64,000 nucleotides of DNA from Sophora flavescens (GCA_030762895.1 CM061063.1:219477223-219541222), one strand, 5' to 3'; counted from the first letter of the stretch, positions 46,509 through 57,340 are shown. Notes: a model not told the origin generated them from the sequence alone. Numbers and translations are program-made.

Positions 46509-47957
46509 TGCTAAGTGTGCGGGAAAATAGACTTAAGGTCACTCGTCTAAAATATGACCCGTCTAATTTTCTCTAAAGAACAGTTTTTCAGAATCGTCTG
46601 AAAAACCACCCTTCTGAAAAATAGTCAACACAGACATAGACCAAGTCAAACTCTCAGGCAAAGTTCTAATTTAATTGATGACGTGGCAAGAATCAAAAGT
46701 CTGAAGAAGCTTCAGTGGATCACCCATCTAAAAATGACTTGCTCACCCGTCTAAGTTTTGGCTAACCTCACCCCTCTACTTTTGGACTGCACAACACCCG
46801 TCTAATTTTTAGACTCTGCTGAATCAATCTCGTTGTCAGACCTGTCAGAAGAAAGTCCAAGTCAACCTTATTTGAAAAGATGTATTCCTTAAGGATCTCG
46901 AAGACCTCTGGACAATAGCACCAAGGACAAAGAATAAAGAATTCATTTTTTCAAGTGTTTAAGGAATAAACACGCTACCTCTGCACCAAGTCAGTAGCTT
47001 TTAGCTGTTTTAGTACAAAGTAAAAGTACTTTCCAGAAAAGTGAACTGAGTGTTGCACTGAAATGGAAAGTTCTCTACTGCAAGTACAAGAAGTCTACTA
47101 CTGCAACTCTGAAACAACAACTGCTCAGAAGCAAAGTGTACTCTTGGACTCATATGTCAAAGTTCAACGTCCTTAACCTTTTGATGTTTATACAGAATGA
47201 CTCTTTGGCATTAATGGCGCCCCAGAAGTTCAAATCAATGGAGCATACTTTCTGAAGCTGTGTCTAACGGATCAAATTGATTGAAGCCTTTAAATAGGGC
47301 AAACCATGAAGATGAAGTTAAGAGCTCTACGCAAATATTCAAAGAAGCACTTACTCTCCTCATTTACTTCTTCATTCCTTCATTGAATAGCTCTTGAATC
47401 ATTTGACATAAATTTCGTAGTCTTTCAATTATTCCACTCTCTGAGTGTTATCTGAAAGACTTACAAATTTGTATTAATTACTCAAAACCTTTGCTCTTTA
47501 CTGTGTTGAGCCTGAAGATGCTAGGTGAGAAAAGAATACTTGTTTGAGTGTGATCCTGGAGATGCTAGGTGTGAAAAGAATACTTGTACTGTAATCTGAT
47601 CAGTTGTAGTGGAAACTTGGTGCTGCCAAGAAATGGACGTAGCCCTGTGGATTTTGGGGTGAACCAGTATAAAACTCTTGAGTGATATTCCTCTTCCCTT
47701 ATATCTTTTATTTGTTTAAGAGTTATTTGTTTAAGCTTTTAATTTGGGGAGTTAATATTGTGAATATCAAATCATGTTTTAACCGTCTCTGTATGTGTGT
47801 GTGTTCTGTTCCAAAATTAGACGAGTCATCGTCTAACTTTCCTTAGCTTTATTTTTGTTTTTTGTGCTTGCGAAAATGATTTTCAAAGTTTCCAAAAAGT
47901 TTGTAAACACAATTCAGCCCCCTTCTTGTGTTAACTTTGGTTATTTCAGAGTCAACA
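46509..47957 (+). mobile_element. Solo-LTR-like insertion in Copia 3
   Basis: A block with LTR character: it starts near TGCTAAGTGTGCGGG and ends CAATTCAGCCCCCTTCTTGTG...TTTCAGAGTCAACA, very like the LTR 3' ends of Copia 2 and 3 (CAATTCACCCCCCTC...CAACA). It contains ACCCGTCTAA repeats, GACGTGGCA and a TATA-like TTTAAATAGGGC near 47290. No primer site follows, hence a solo LTR. Borders are uncertain; one choice gives near-duplicates AAGTC/GAGTC. Confidence 0.5.
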
Positions 47958-48108
47958 ACCCACATGGTTCAAAAGGACTTTGAGGTAAATAATGATAATG
48001 TTAATAGTCCTTTGTATAATGAGTTATATGGTGATCTTGGTTTATTTAGAAAATAATAACCTGGTTTCCTTGGAAAAGATATCATCCTTTGAAATTTAAA
48101 TTAAGAAC

Positions 48109-48741
48109 TTGAAAGATGAATATGCTTTTCTTAATGAAAAGAATGTTATTCTACATAAGGGATCAAGCAATGGCTATGACCAAAATATTTTGAAGTGTCA
48201 ACAATCTAAAAATTCTAAGATTTTCTATGATGATTTTCAAAAGACGAAGTCTTCATCTATAATTTGCAATTATTGTGGTCATCTAGGACATATTTCTCAT
48301 CTATGCCTTTATAGGAGAAATTATAATGTGAGAAATAAGTTGTCATGGGTACCTAAAAATTATAAATGCTTATTCACTAACCCCCAAGGACCCAAGATGA
48401 AATGGGTGCCAAAAATTCTCTCTACCACATCTAACGTGCAGGAAAAAGTTCAAAATGATGAACTATTTGAGCAAGGAAAAGAAGCACCATCAAGGGAGGT
48501 GCTGCCTAAACTTAATAGTGTTTATATTCGAAAAAGAAGCAAGAACTCCTTGATAAGAGCTTCTCACAAGAATACTATGGAACTTGCAAAGTTCAAAGTT
48601 CAAACAAAGAAGCAATGGGTAAGGAAAGACACTCCGTTGAGAGATAAATGCAAGGTACCAAAGGAATTTCCTTCTTATGTTGGCTCACTTGCAAAATCGA
48701 TGAATTTGGATATAAAAAATTTGCATTTCTATATGCCTTAA
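48109..48741 (+). pseudogene. Copia 3 gag, C-terminal part with zinc knuckle
   Basis: A 210-codon frame; related sequence already begins near 48040 in this frame. It carries one CCHC knuckle, C-N-Y-C-G-H-L-G-H-I-S-H-L-C (about 48265), and two W-V-P-K repeats, as in the gag tail of Copia 2, which supports a common lineage. It ends at TAA 48739. No pol frame follows. Confidence 0.7.
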
Positions 48742-49582
48742 AATAAAGGATTGAATCATTTGTGCTTAATAAAATTTTGAATATTATGGTTAGCACATGA
48801 TTATGTTTCTATTTTCGATGAAATGTGACTTATATCATAAACACATTGTATTCCAAGTTTGATGAGTATCATATGAACATTAACCCCATTTTGATTAAAA
48901 AAATTATCATATGAAAAACATGTTAGTTGCTCAATAATTTGAAATGTATATTTGCAAAATTATTTTTGAAAGGGGGAGAAATAATTGCATTCTATAGGGG
49001 GAGTGTGAGACTATAGATGTGCATATGTCTAAAGGGGAGAATTTAAAATAAAAACTTTCTTGATGGCATTGTAAGGGTGAATATATATTTTTTTTATTTA
49101 AACTGAGCTGTAACTCTGAATAATATGCTTGACAATATAAATATTTCCATCCTTAAATCATATTGCTTATCATAAAGGGAAAAACTAGGTTGATATCTAT
49201 CCTCAAATCCTCTTAAAATAAATTACGTTATATGGTTAAGGGGGAGGAATACGTTAGAAAGGGAATAAAGCAAATATGTTATATGACTTTGAGATTCTCC
49301 TTGAATAAACATATGTACATAACTGTCTTGATTATGTTTTGATGACACTGTTTATTACTCCTCTTGAAATATTACATGTCTTATTTCTCTCCACTATATT
49401 TTTATTTTTGATATTGTCAAAAGGGGGAGGAATAAGTAAATATAATTTATTAATGCTTTCTCTGAGTAATGTTCTTTAGAAAAGGGAAGATCATTTCCAA
49501 GCATACCTACTGCAAGTACACTTTGATAAACACATAACTCAGGTAAGAAAGCTAAAGTTTGTCATTATCAAAAAGGGGAATA
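48742..49582 (+). other. Copia 3 3' untranslated region and purine tract
   Basis: No coding. Several GGGGGAG purine runs (48972, 48998, 49240, 49424) and the tract AAAAAGGGGAA at 49570-49580, just before the 3' LTR. Confidence 0.7.
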
Positions 49583-50518
49583 TGTAAGTATATATTTGAT
49601 TATGTTTTGATAGTTGACAAACACTAACCGCAAGCATGCAGGACAAAAAGGAAAATAATTTACAAGCATGCAGGTATTCAAAGGCTAACAAAGCAAGACA
49701 CAAATAAGAGTAACCAAGATTCAAGTATCGAAACCAAAAGATCAAATGGGTAAACTTTTAGGTCTTAGATACTTTTGTAAGAGATTGGTTTATTTAGGTA
49801 CTATTTTTGGCTCAAAGTTTATAATGATGAAAAGCAAAATTTAATTTTTAAACTTAGCCAAAAATGTTTTATCCAAACAGTTTTTAGTTTTTATTCTCAT
49901 CAAAAGATTTCATTGGAACTTTTAATTTTAATCAATCTTTTTGTAATTAAAAAAAATCATTGCATTTGGTTTTTACTTTTTCCAAAATGTCTAAGTCACG
50001 AATTTCGTGTCAAGGCTGCAATAATTTTGTTAATACCAAGTTGATTGGAAATCTATTGTCAATATATATATATATATATATATTAAAAGATGGAGGGAGG
50101 GAGGAGGGAGGGGTGAAGGCATGAGGTGAAGAGAAATAGGAATGGAGAATCATGAGAAATCTCATGTGTTGAGGTGAGGCTTTTGGTTACTAAAAAATCA
50201 CTAAAAAGTCATACAAAGTCCCACAAAATCCGTCTTAGAAAACAAATCATCGAAATTAGGGATTTTTTGAATACCACAAGACTTTTTATTACTTGTAAAA
50301 TGTCATGATTGAATACCTTTAGATTTGGATTCTCTTTTTAAAATATCCTGATAGTCTTGATTGAATACCACAAGACTTATTTATATTACTTAAAAGTATT
50401 GATTGAATATCACAAGACTTTTTTATTATAAAAAAGTCCATTAAAATCTTTTGAAATCACAATCCAATACACCCCCCTAATAAGTCAAGAATTTTGTGTC
50501 AAGGCTGCAATAATTTTG
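49583..50518 (+). repeat. Copia 3 3' LTR, truncated and rearranged
   Basis: 49583 to about 50060 matches the 5' LTR start. Then comes about 450 bp of foreign AT-rich DNA. A second copy of the 38-bp LTR phrase around GTGTCAAGGCTGCAATAAT (first at 49990-50027) follows at 50481-50518. The LTR's last 1.1 kb, including its CCAACA end, is not found. Confidence 0.65.
50028..50480. other. Foreign AT-rich block between two copies of an LTR phrase
   Basis: After a (TA)n run (50061-50082) and a GGGAGG-rich stretch, the block holds three to four degenerate repeats of TTGAATACCACAAGACTTTT and ends in CCAATACACCCCCC, which resembles one end of a MITE-type element. No coding sequence. Confidence 0.45.
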
Positions 50519-51315
50519 TCACTACAAGAAAACTGTTAATTACCGACGAAAATTGTCCTACGGACACCCTGTCCTTCGGAAATGTTAAGGTTTCCGACGG
50601 AAAAAGCCGTCGGAAACGAAGAATGTGAATAGTTTACAAAATTTCCGACGGAATGGCTGTTGGTAACTTGTTCGAGGGAATTTCCATCGCAAAGTCCGTC
50701 GGTAACCCTGGCGGGAATGACAAAATTTTGGTGCCAATGTTTTCCGACGGGACGTCCGTCTCAAAAGCCGTCGGAAGAGGAGACCACGATTTCCGACGGA
50801 CTGTCTGTCGGAAAAATTAAGGTTTAGTATCGACTGGTTATCCGTCGGTAAGGCAAAATTTGAATTTCCGACGGCTTTAGCCTTCAGAAAGTTTTAATGG
50901 TCCATCGAAAATCGCGCGTTTATGTTACAACACCCACCCTCTTCCCCCCACTTTCCTCTTCTGCTTTCTCTCACCACCAGACCTCTCCCTCTCTTCTCTC
51001 AATCGCGCCCTCCGCCCTCGTGACCACCGCAAGTCACCGCGACCATTGCAAACACCACCGCGACCGTCGCCCTCTCCCTTTCCTTCTCTATTTCTCTCCC
51101 TCTCGTTCTCCCGCTCCCTCTCTTCTCTCAGCCGTGCGTCCGCCACTATGACCACCCAAGCCACCACTTTGACCACCGCAAGCCACCACTCGTCCACCAC
51201 CACCACCCAAGCCATCCCTCTCCCTCTCCTTACTCCGCCGGCTGCCACACCCTCGATCCATCGCGCCTACCACCACCTGAGCAGCCAACCATTTCCACTC
51301 CAAGCACTGCCACAC

Positions 51316-51773
51316 TGTAACATCTGTGGCTGCTTTATGGATTGACGACTGTCCCCACAAACCAACACATGTCTTTTCAGCATGCTTTATGGATTGATGA
51401 CTATCCCCACAAACCAACACAGGTCTTTTCAGCATGCTTTGTCCTCACTCACATGCTTCTTGGGAAAATTCCCAGGAGGTCACCCATCCCAGAATTGCTC
51501 CAAGTCAAGTATGCTTAACTGTGGAATTCTTAAGTGATGGGCTACCGAAAAGAAGATGCATCTTATTATTATAGGTAGTACCAATCAATTCATATAAGCC
51601 TTCCTTAACTGTATAGTCCTATACCTACACAGTCTTAAGATCCCTCTTAATCGAGTGTGTAATCGGTTCATTCATGTGTCCCTCCACCTAGAAGCCTGCC
51701 AGGAGCCGTTCTTTGTCCGTTCCTTCTTGCACCGGCGACCACACCCCGCCCTCGTCAGCACCCGGGTATTACA
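51316..51773 (-). repeat. Cassandra LTR A, with an internal 52-bp duplication
   Basis: 458 bp. A 52-bp piece starting TGCTTTATGGATTGACGACT is present twice (51331-51382 and 51383-51434), which explains most of the length difference from LTR B. The 5S-like block lies at about 51460-51543. Confidence 0.85.
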
Positions 51774-51844
51774 TGCCCACCAGCTTCCGCTTGGTTCGTC
51801 CTCGATCCACACCGTACTGGAAGAGGTGCCACTCTGATACCATT

Positions 51845-52251
51845 TATAACATCCATGACTGCTTTATGGATTGACGACTGTCCCCACAAACCAACACAGG
51901 TCTTTTCAGCGTGCTTTGTCCTCACTCACACGCTTCCTGGGAAAACTTCCCAGGAGGTCACCCATCCCGGAATTTATTTAAGTCGAGCATGCTTAACTGT
52001 GGAGTTCTTAAGTGATGGGCTACCGAAAAGAAGATGCATCTTATTAGTATAGGTAGTACCAATCAATTCATATAAGCATCCCTCAACTGTATAGTCCCAT
52101 ACCTACACAGTCTCAGGATCCCTCTTATTCGGGTGTGTAATCGGTTCATTCATGTGTCCCTCCGCCTAGAAGCCTTCCAGGAGCCACTCTTTGTCCGTGC
52201 CTTCTTGCACCGACAACCACTCCCTGTCCTCGTCGGCACCCAGGTATTACA
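51845..52251 (-). repeat. Cassandra LTR B
   Basis: 407 bp, with a single copy of the piece duplicated in LTR A. The 5S-like block is at about 51935-52018. Confidence 0.85.
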
Positions 52252-52823
52252 ACCACCACCACCACCGCGGCAGCAGCCACCACTGTCAGTAGGCACCTAC
52301 ACTTTCAGGTTCATATTTTTTTTCCAATTAGTTTTCAATTGTTTTTATTGTTAATTAGTTAGAAAATCAGATAGTTTTTAATATTTGTGAAATTATGTAG
52401 TTTGTATAAAATTATGTGGTGTAGTGTCTAGCTAGTTTGTTTGTGAAATTATGCTATTTAAGTGAAATTTGGAAATTACGTAGTTTATTGTTAAATTTTT
52501 ATTTACTTAAATTTGTTTTAAATTGTTTATGTTGTTAAATATGTTTGAGAAATTATGTTGTTTAAGTGAAATTTAGAAATTACTTAGTTTATTTGTTAAC
52601 TTTTTTATTTACTTAAATTTGTTTTAAATTGTTTATGTTGTTAATTAGTATGAAATTATGTTTGTCCCGATAGTTTTACTTATGTGTTTGTGTGCCAAAT
52701 TTTAAGTGTTGTTGTTTAAAGTTATATGGCTTATAGAGTAAAATTAATTGTACGTTGTTGAGAAAAACCATAGATTCTCGTTCAAGGTTCAATATTATTA
52801 AGCATGTGTACTCGTGGTCATGG
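52252..52823. other. Non-coding continuation of the third CACTA
   Basis: Starts CACC-rich like the sequence left of Cassandra, reaches a donor-like CACTTTCAG|GTTCAT (near 52310), then is T-rich with a repeated GAAATTATGTAGTTTGT-like phrase (52380-52670), as in a long plant intron. No gene. Confidence 0.5.
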
Positions 52824-53330
52824 CACTACAAAAAAAAGGTCATTTAGCGATCGAAAATAGTGACCGAATTTTTAGGTTCCTTTTTGCGATCGAAATAGCG
52901 ACCGATTGTAGGATCTACATGAAACAATGGTTAGAGTTGAATCTGCGACCGAAATAGCGACCGAAATAGAGCGTAGCAGAGATATCGGTCGCTACTTCGG
53001 TCGCTAAACAAAGGAAAGTAAAAGTCAGAAATTTATGAATTGTTAGCGACCGAAATGGCGATCGAATAAAATGCAACGGTCAAACTGTGTTTATATTAGC
53101 GACCGATTTATAAATCCGTCGCTAAATTTATGAATTCATGCTTTAAACTTTAATTATATTTGCGACTGATATGAATTCGGTCGCTAAAAGGCGCGTTAAA
53201 AAATAAAATTGCGCGTGTTAGCGACCGAAATTTATATCGGTCGCTACAATTACAAATTCAAATTAAGACTAACCATATTAGCGACCGGTTTAGCGACCGA
53301 ATTAATTCGGTCGCTAAAACTGAAATCCCT
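52824..53330. repeat. Subterminal repeat array of CACTA copy 2, left end
   Basis: About 20 TTAGCGACCG-type motifs in both orientations, including the perfect 28-bp palindrome at 53290-53317 shared with copy 1 (21977-22004). It corresponds to the right end of copy 1. Confidence 0.9.
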
Positions 53331-53394
53331 AAATTCGACAGAACCTCCTTCTTCCTCATTTTTTCCGTCGCGTTTCTCTGTCCCACCCACTGTT

Positions 53395-53690
53395 TCTCTC
53401 TTCTACGGCGCGCGCTCCGGTCACCTCAACACCCCAAGACACCTCCGGTCACCACCGTCATCTCCCCTCTGCTCAGGTAAGCTCTCCTCTACTCCATCTC
53501 TCTATCTCTGTTTCTCTCGCATATATCTCTCTCTGTCTCACTGTTTCTCTCTTCCTAGCCGCGCGCTCCGGCCACCACAAGCCACCTCCTGTCACCACCA
53601 TCATCCCCTCTGCTCAGGTAAGCTCTCCTCTACTCCATCTCTCTCTCTGTCTCTGTTTCTCTCGCATATCTCTCTGTCTCACTACCATTT
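53395..53690 (+). repeat. Duplicated leader exon with splice donor in CACTA copy 2
   Basis: Two units of about 145 bp. Each runs from GCGCGCTCCGG through TCCCCTCTGCTCAG|GTAAGCTC (donors near 53476 and 53617) into CTCCTCTACTCCATCTCTC. Copy 1 has a single unit (about 21800-21890, minus). So the first non-coding exon and its donor site were duplicated in copy 2. Confidence 0.7.
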
Positions 53691-53799
53691 ATGGATCAAT
53701 GCCTGCATTTTCTTTTTCTTTGTTTCCATCGATTTCTCAACTCTCATATTTGGGTTAGCAACAAAAGTTTCATAAAAGGAACAAAAGTTTCATAAAAGT

Positions 53800-56323
53800 T
53801 TAATATGGAATTGTAGGGGTCTTTGGTGGTAGGAATTTTGCCAATTTTGTCAAAGATCTTATCAATATCTATCACCTAGATTTTGTTGCAATTCTTGAAC
53901 CTAGAATAAGTGGCTCTTCTGCTGATAGAGTCATCCAAAAAATAGGTTTAGTAGAGGGTGCAAGGGTTGATGCTAGTGGCTTCTCAGGAGGCATTTGGTG
54001 CCTCTGGAAAAACAGCTTTATGCCTACCATTGTAGTTGATTCTTCTAGGTACTGTATCCACCTCAAATTAAATCACAACTCTCTGGACTTTTGGTTCTTT
54101 TGTGGTTTATGCTAGCCCGAATGTTGGTATCAGGCAACAAGATTGGCAAGAACTTAGGGATTTTGAGGCTTCCAACCCGAGTCCCTGGTGCTTGGCTAGG
54201 GATATCAACTCTATCATCTCTCATAATGAACGGTTGGAGGATGCACTTTTAACCAAAGATCTAGCTCTAACTTTGTGGAGTGTATTGATGATTGTGGCCT
54301 GATAGACATGGGTTTCTCTGGAGTCCCCTTTACTTGGTCTAGAGGAAACCTTAAATAGAGACTTGATAGAGTCCTATGTAATTTGGAATGGCAATCCAAA
54401 TTTCCTAGCAGTTCTGTTATCAATGTCCCATTAGAATCCTCGGACCATAGTGGTCTTTGGTTTAAGATGGAAGGTGGTATAGAGAGACCTAGGAGAAACT
54501 ACTTTAAGTTGCTTGGAGCTTGGTTAGATCATGCTGACTTTGACAGTATTGTTCAACATTCTTGGTGCAGTTCAAGCACTTGGAATGATAATATAAATAG
54601 GCTTACCTCTAACCTTAAGTCCTGGAATAAAGATACTTTTGGGAATATCTTCAAGAGAAAACATTGAATTATTAAAAGACTTGAAGGTATCAAGAATGCT
54701 ATTTTAATTGGCCCTAACGAAAGACTTCAAAACCTAAGAGCCGAGCTTTGGGGTGAGTACAATTTAATAAATGCTCATGAAGAAAGCTACTGGTATCAAC
54801 AAGCCAAAAGCAAATGGGTATCCCTAGGTGACTCCAATACTAGATTTTTTCACTAATCCACTCTAAAAAGAAGAAGACAAAACAGTATTATGGCCTTACT
54901 TGATAACAATGACCAATGGATCTATGATGACAAAGATATTCAGAACCATGTTATCCAACACTTCTCTAATCTCTACTCTTCTAACAACTATGCTTTAAAC
55001 TAGTTTCATTGTATCTCCTCCTTCCCAGTATTAAAAGAAGAGGACAGAACCTTTCTAGAGAAAGATGTGACATTAGAAGAAACAAGGAAAGCTCTCTTTA
55101 GCATGAGTAGCTACAAATGGATCTATGATGACAAAGATATTCAGAACCATGTTATCCAACACTTCTCTAATCTCTACTCTTCTAACAACTATGCTTTAAA
55201 CTAGTTTCATTGTATCTCCTCCTTCCCAGTTATAAAAGAAGAGGACAGAACCTTTCTAGAGAAAGATGTGACATTAGAAGAAAGAAGGAAAGCTCTCTTT
55301 AGCATGAGTAGCTACAAATCCCCTGGGCCTAATGGCTTCCATCCCATCTTCTTTTTTAAGGCAGTGGCACTCCATAGGACATTCTGTTTTCAATCTCGTA
55401 GCTGAATGTTTTGCTAATCCTAGCAAAATTAGGGACTTGAATCAAACCCTCATTACCCTTATCCCTAAATGTGATGACCCTTGTAGAGTGTCTCAACTAA
55501 GACCTATTGCCTTATGCAATGTTAGCTACAAGATTATTTCCAAAATAATAGTTCAAAGACTGAAAACTTTTCTTCCTTATGTTATTTCTCCCAACCAGAG
55601 CAGTTTTATAGAAGGAAGATCAACAATAGATAACATCCTTGTGATGCAAGAGGCCATTCACTCCCTCAATCATATCAAAGGGAACAAGGGCTTTATGATC
55701 ATCAAACTAAACTTGGAAAAAGCCTATGATAGGCTAGAATGGAGTTTCATCTTAGAATCCCTTGAATTGCTTAACATTCCTGCTTCATTGATTAATTTGA
55801 TTTATTACTGCATATCTTCATCCAATCTAAGCATTAATTGGAATGGCAATAAATCGGACTCCTTCTCTTCCTCTAGAGGCTTGAGACAAGGAGACCCCAT
55901 CTCTCCCTATCTCTTTGTCATTGCCTTAGAAAGACTTGGACATAGAATATGTGATTTGGTTAATGCTGGTTCTTGGAGGATCCTCTGACTTTTGGAAGAG
56001 GCAGCCATGGCCCCAAACTCTCCCACATTTGCTTTGCCGATGACCTTGTCTTTGTCTCAGAAGCTAATCTAACTCAATCTTAGACTATTAGACAAGTTAT
56101 GAATGATTTCTGTTTAAGCGCAGGACAAAAGGTAAACTTACTTAAGTCCAAGGTTTTCTTTTCCAAAAATGTGAGAACTGAACTTGCTGATCAGATTAGC
56201 CTTGATCTAGGAATTGAAAGAACTGAGAACCTAGTTAGTTACCTTGGAGTGCCTCTTCTACACCAAAAAATAAATAAAGATTATGTTTCCTTTGTACTAG
56301 AGAAATTGAGGTGGGATACATAA
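53800..56323 (+). pseudogene. LINE fragment inserted in CACTA copy 2
   Basis: A decayed L1-type ORF2. It starts with an endonuclease N-terminus (I-W-N-C-R-G-L near 53803, then A-S-P-N-V near 54108 and G-V-P-F-T-W-S-R near 54321). The reverse transcriptase is at 55332-56323: R-P-I-A-L-C-N near 55500, K-L-N-L-E-K-A-Y-D-R near 55705, L-R-Q-G-D-P-I-S-P-Y near 55885, and F-A-D-D near 56033. The frame ends after Y-L-G-V-P-L, so the RT thumb, zf-RVT and RNase H are absent. Stops near 54110, 54665, 54856, 55001 and 55988 show it is dead. It comes from a different LINE than the one at 10199. Confidence 0.82.
54915..55316 (+). repeat. 201-bp in-frame tandem duplication inside the LINE
   Basis: Units 54915-55115 and 55116-55316, both starting AATGGATCTATGATGACAAAG, with only a few differences. 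The length is exactly 67 codons, so the duplication did not shift the frame. It covers the part just before the RT domain. Confidence 0.85.
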
Positions 56324-57002
56324 AATATCATAAATAGGGCGATGATATAGCAGATATGTAGTATAACATATTGATTGTTATAGATCCCAATACTAACATT
56401 CTGTTAAACCGTTAGAGAGATTATTCAAGACCTAGATGACATAACTTGTCTGTGAAGTTATCATACATGGGTCCACGCCTTTATCCATAAATCAGTGCTT
56501 TTTGTGCACAAGAATTACTGCATTACTAATTCACAACCTATAAGAGACTGATTCACATATCTATTGTCATACCCAATTACCCATAGTTTACTTCTGAATA
56601 GAGATGAAATTTTATTAACACGAGGAAGAGTAATAAGGAGTAGGATAAGACATCTTTTGTAGCAAAAGACAAAATTGGAAAGTTGGAATGGACAGTGAAA
56701 CTCATTAATTTGATAGTTTTACATTCTCCTTGCATATTGAAATGAAAGAAGTCATTAATTTAATACGAGGAGAATATTTCGAGAAAGAAACAATGAATAG
56801 TTGTACTGGATTCTGTATATATAGAATAATGATTTGATTTGAAATGACTAATTTCATTTATACACGATAGGTCCTTGTTGTCATATTCTTCTACTCTCTG
56901 TTGGCTCCGGCTCCTCCCCTTATCCTTGCTCGGTTGTGCTTTCTCTCTCAGGTAAGTTCTCTGAACACTCAGTGTAATGTATTATGTGAATTATCGTGTT
57001 GT
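56324..57002 (+). other. Non-coding 5' part of CACTA copy 2
   Basis: AT-rich, no gene seen. It resembles the leader of copy 1 in the part just before the promoter-proximal repeats (56860-57000: GGCTCCGGCTCCTCCCCTTA, TGCTCGGTTGTG, CTCTCAGGTAAGTTC, a possible splice donor). Confidence 0.55.
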
Positions 57003-57340
57003 TTGGTAGTGGAGAGCTGAGCTCAATAGGATGTGATCTTGTCTGATTGTACGCTGATAATTTAATGTTTATGCATGTGTTTGTCAATATGTGTTGTTTG
57101 TTAGTGGAGAGCGGAGCTCAATAGGATGTGATCTTGTCTGATTGTATGCTGATAATTTAATGTTTATGCATGTGTTTGTCAATATGTGTTGTTTGTTAGT
57201 GGAGAGCGGAGCTCAATAGGATGTGATCCTGTCCGAAAGGCGGGATGCTGGTTGTGTGCTGATAATTTAGAAATTATGCATGTGTTTGACAATTAACTGC
57301 TACTTGTTAGTGGAGAGCGGAGCTCAATAGGATGTTTGCT
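57003..57340 (+). repeat. Four tandem promoter-proximal repeats (copy 2)
   Basis: Units centred on AGTGGAGAGCGGAGCTCAAT start at about 57008, 57103, 57198 and 57309. The core matches that in copy 1 (19623-19955), while the spacers have drifted. The array lies 0.6-0.9 kb upstream of the TNP2 start. Confidence 0.8.

Larger units (their letters stand above)
44141..50518 (+). mobile_element. Copia retrotransposon 3 (SIRE-like), pol-less derivative
   Basis: The 5' LTR is 44141-45791 (TGTAAGTATA...GACCAACA); the primer site TGGTATCAGAGCT is at 45794-45806; two gag pieces lie at 45877-46416 and 48109-48741; a purine tract AAAAAGGGGAA is at 49570-49580; a partial 3' LTR starts at 49583. No protease, integrase, RT or RNase H remains, so it would depend on proteins of another element. 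A solo-LTR-like insertion separates the gag pieces. The 3' LTR departs from the 5' LTR near 50060 and is cut off by a CACTA end at 50520. No matching target duplication can be checked. Confidence 0.75.
51316..52251 (-). mobile_element. Cassandra TRIM retrotransposon with 5S-rRNA-like LTRs
   Basis: Two direct LTRs (51316-51773 and 51845-52251), both with TG/TA...TATTACA ends, surround only 71 bp. That internal part includes, on the minus strand, the primer site TGGTATCAGAGTGGCAC (51827-51842). Each LTR contains, on the minus strand, a segment resembling plant 5S rRNA (CAGTTAAGCATACTTG, GGGATGGGTGACCTCCTGGG). LTRs with a 5S block and a coding-free interior define Cassandra. It is non-autonomous and mobilised by other elements. 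The target duplication is not exact (CACAC/ACCAC). Confidence 0.88.
50520..52823. mobile_element. One end of a third CACTA family, interrupted
   Basis: Starts CACTACAAGAAAACTG at 50520. The next 400 bp hold at least eight TTTCCGACGG / CCGTCGGAAA subterminal motifs in both orientations, a motif different from the other two CACTA families here. From 50937 a pyrimidine-rich, exon-like 5' leader follows (CCACC/CTCTCTC-rich). The Cassandra element is inserted at 51316, the leader resumes at 52252, and the big CACTA copy 2 begins at 52824. The other end is not in the window, so its full extent and intactness are unknown. Confidence 0.75.

Noticed and set aside
51460..52018. 5S rRNA genes
   Set aside because: The 5S-like segments are diverged, antisense and located in both LTRs of a Cassandra element; they are not stand-alone rRNA genes.
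53209..53775. 188-codon open frame at the left of CACTA copy 2
   Set aside because: Covers subterminal repeats and a duplicated non-coding exon with splice donors; Ser/Leu-rich from CTCT repeats.
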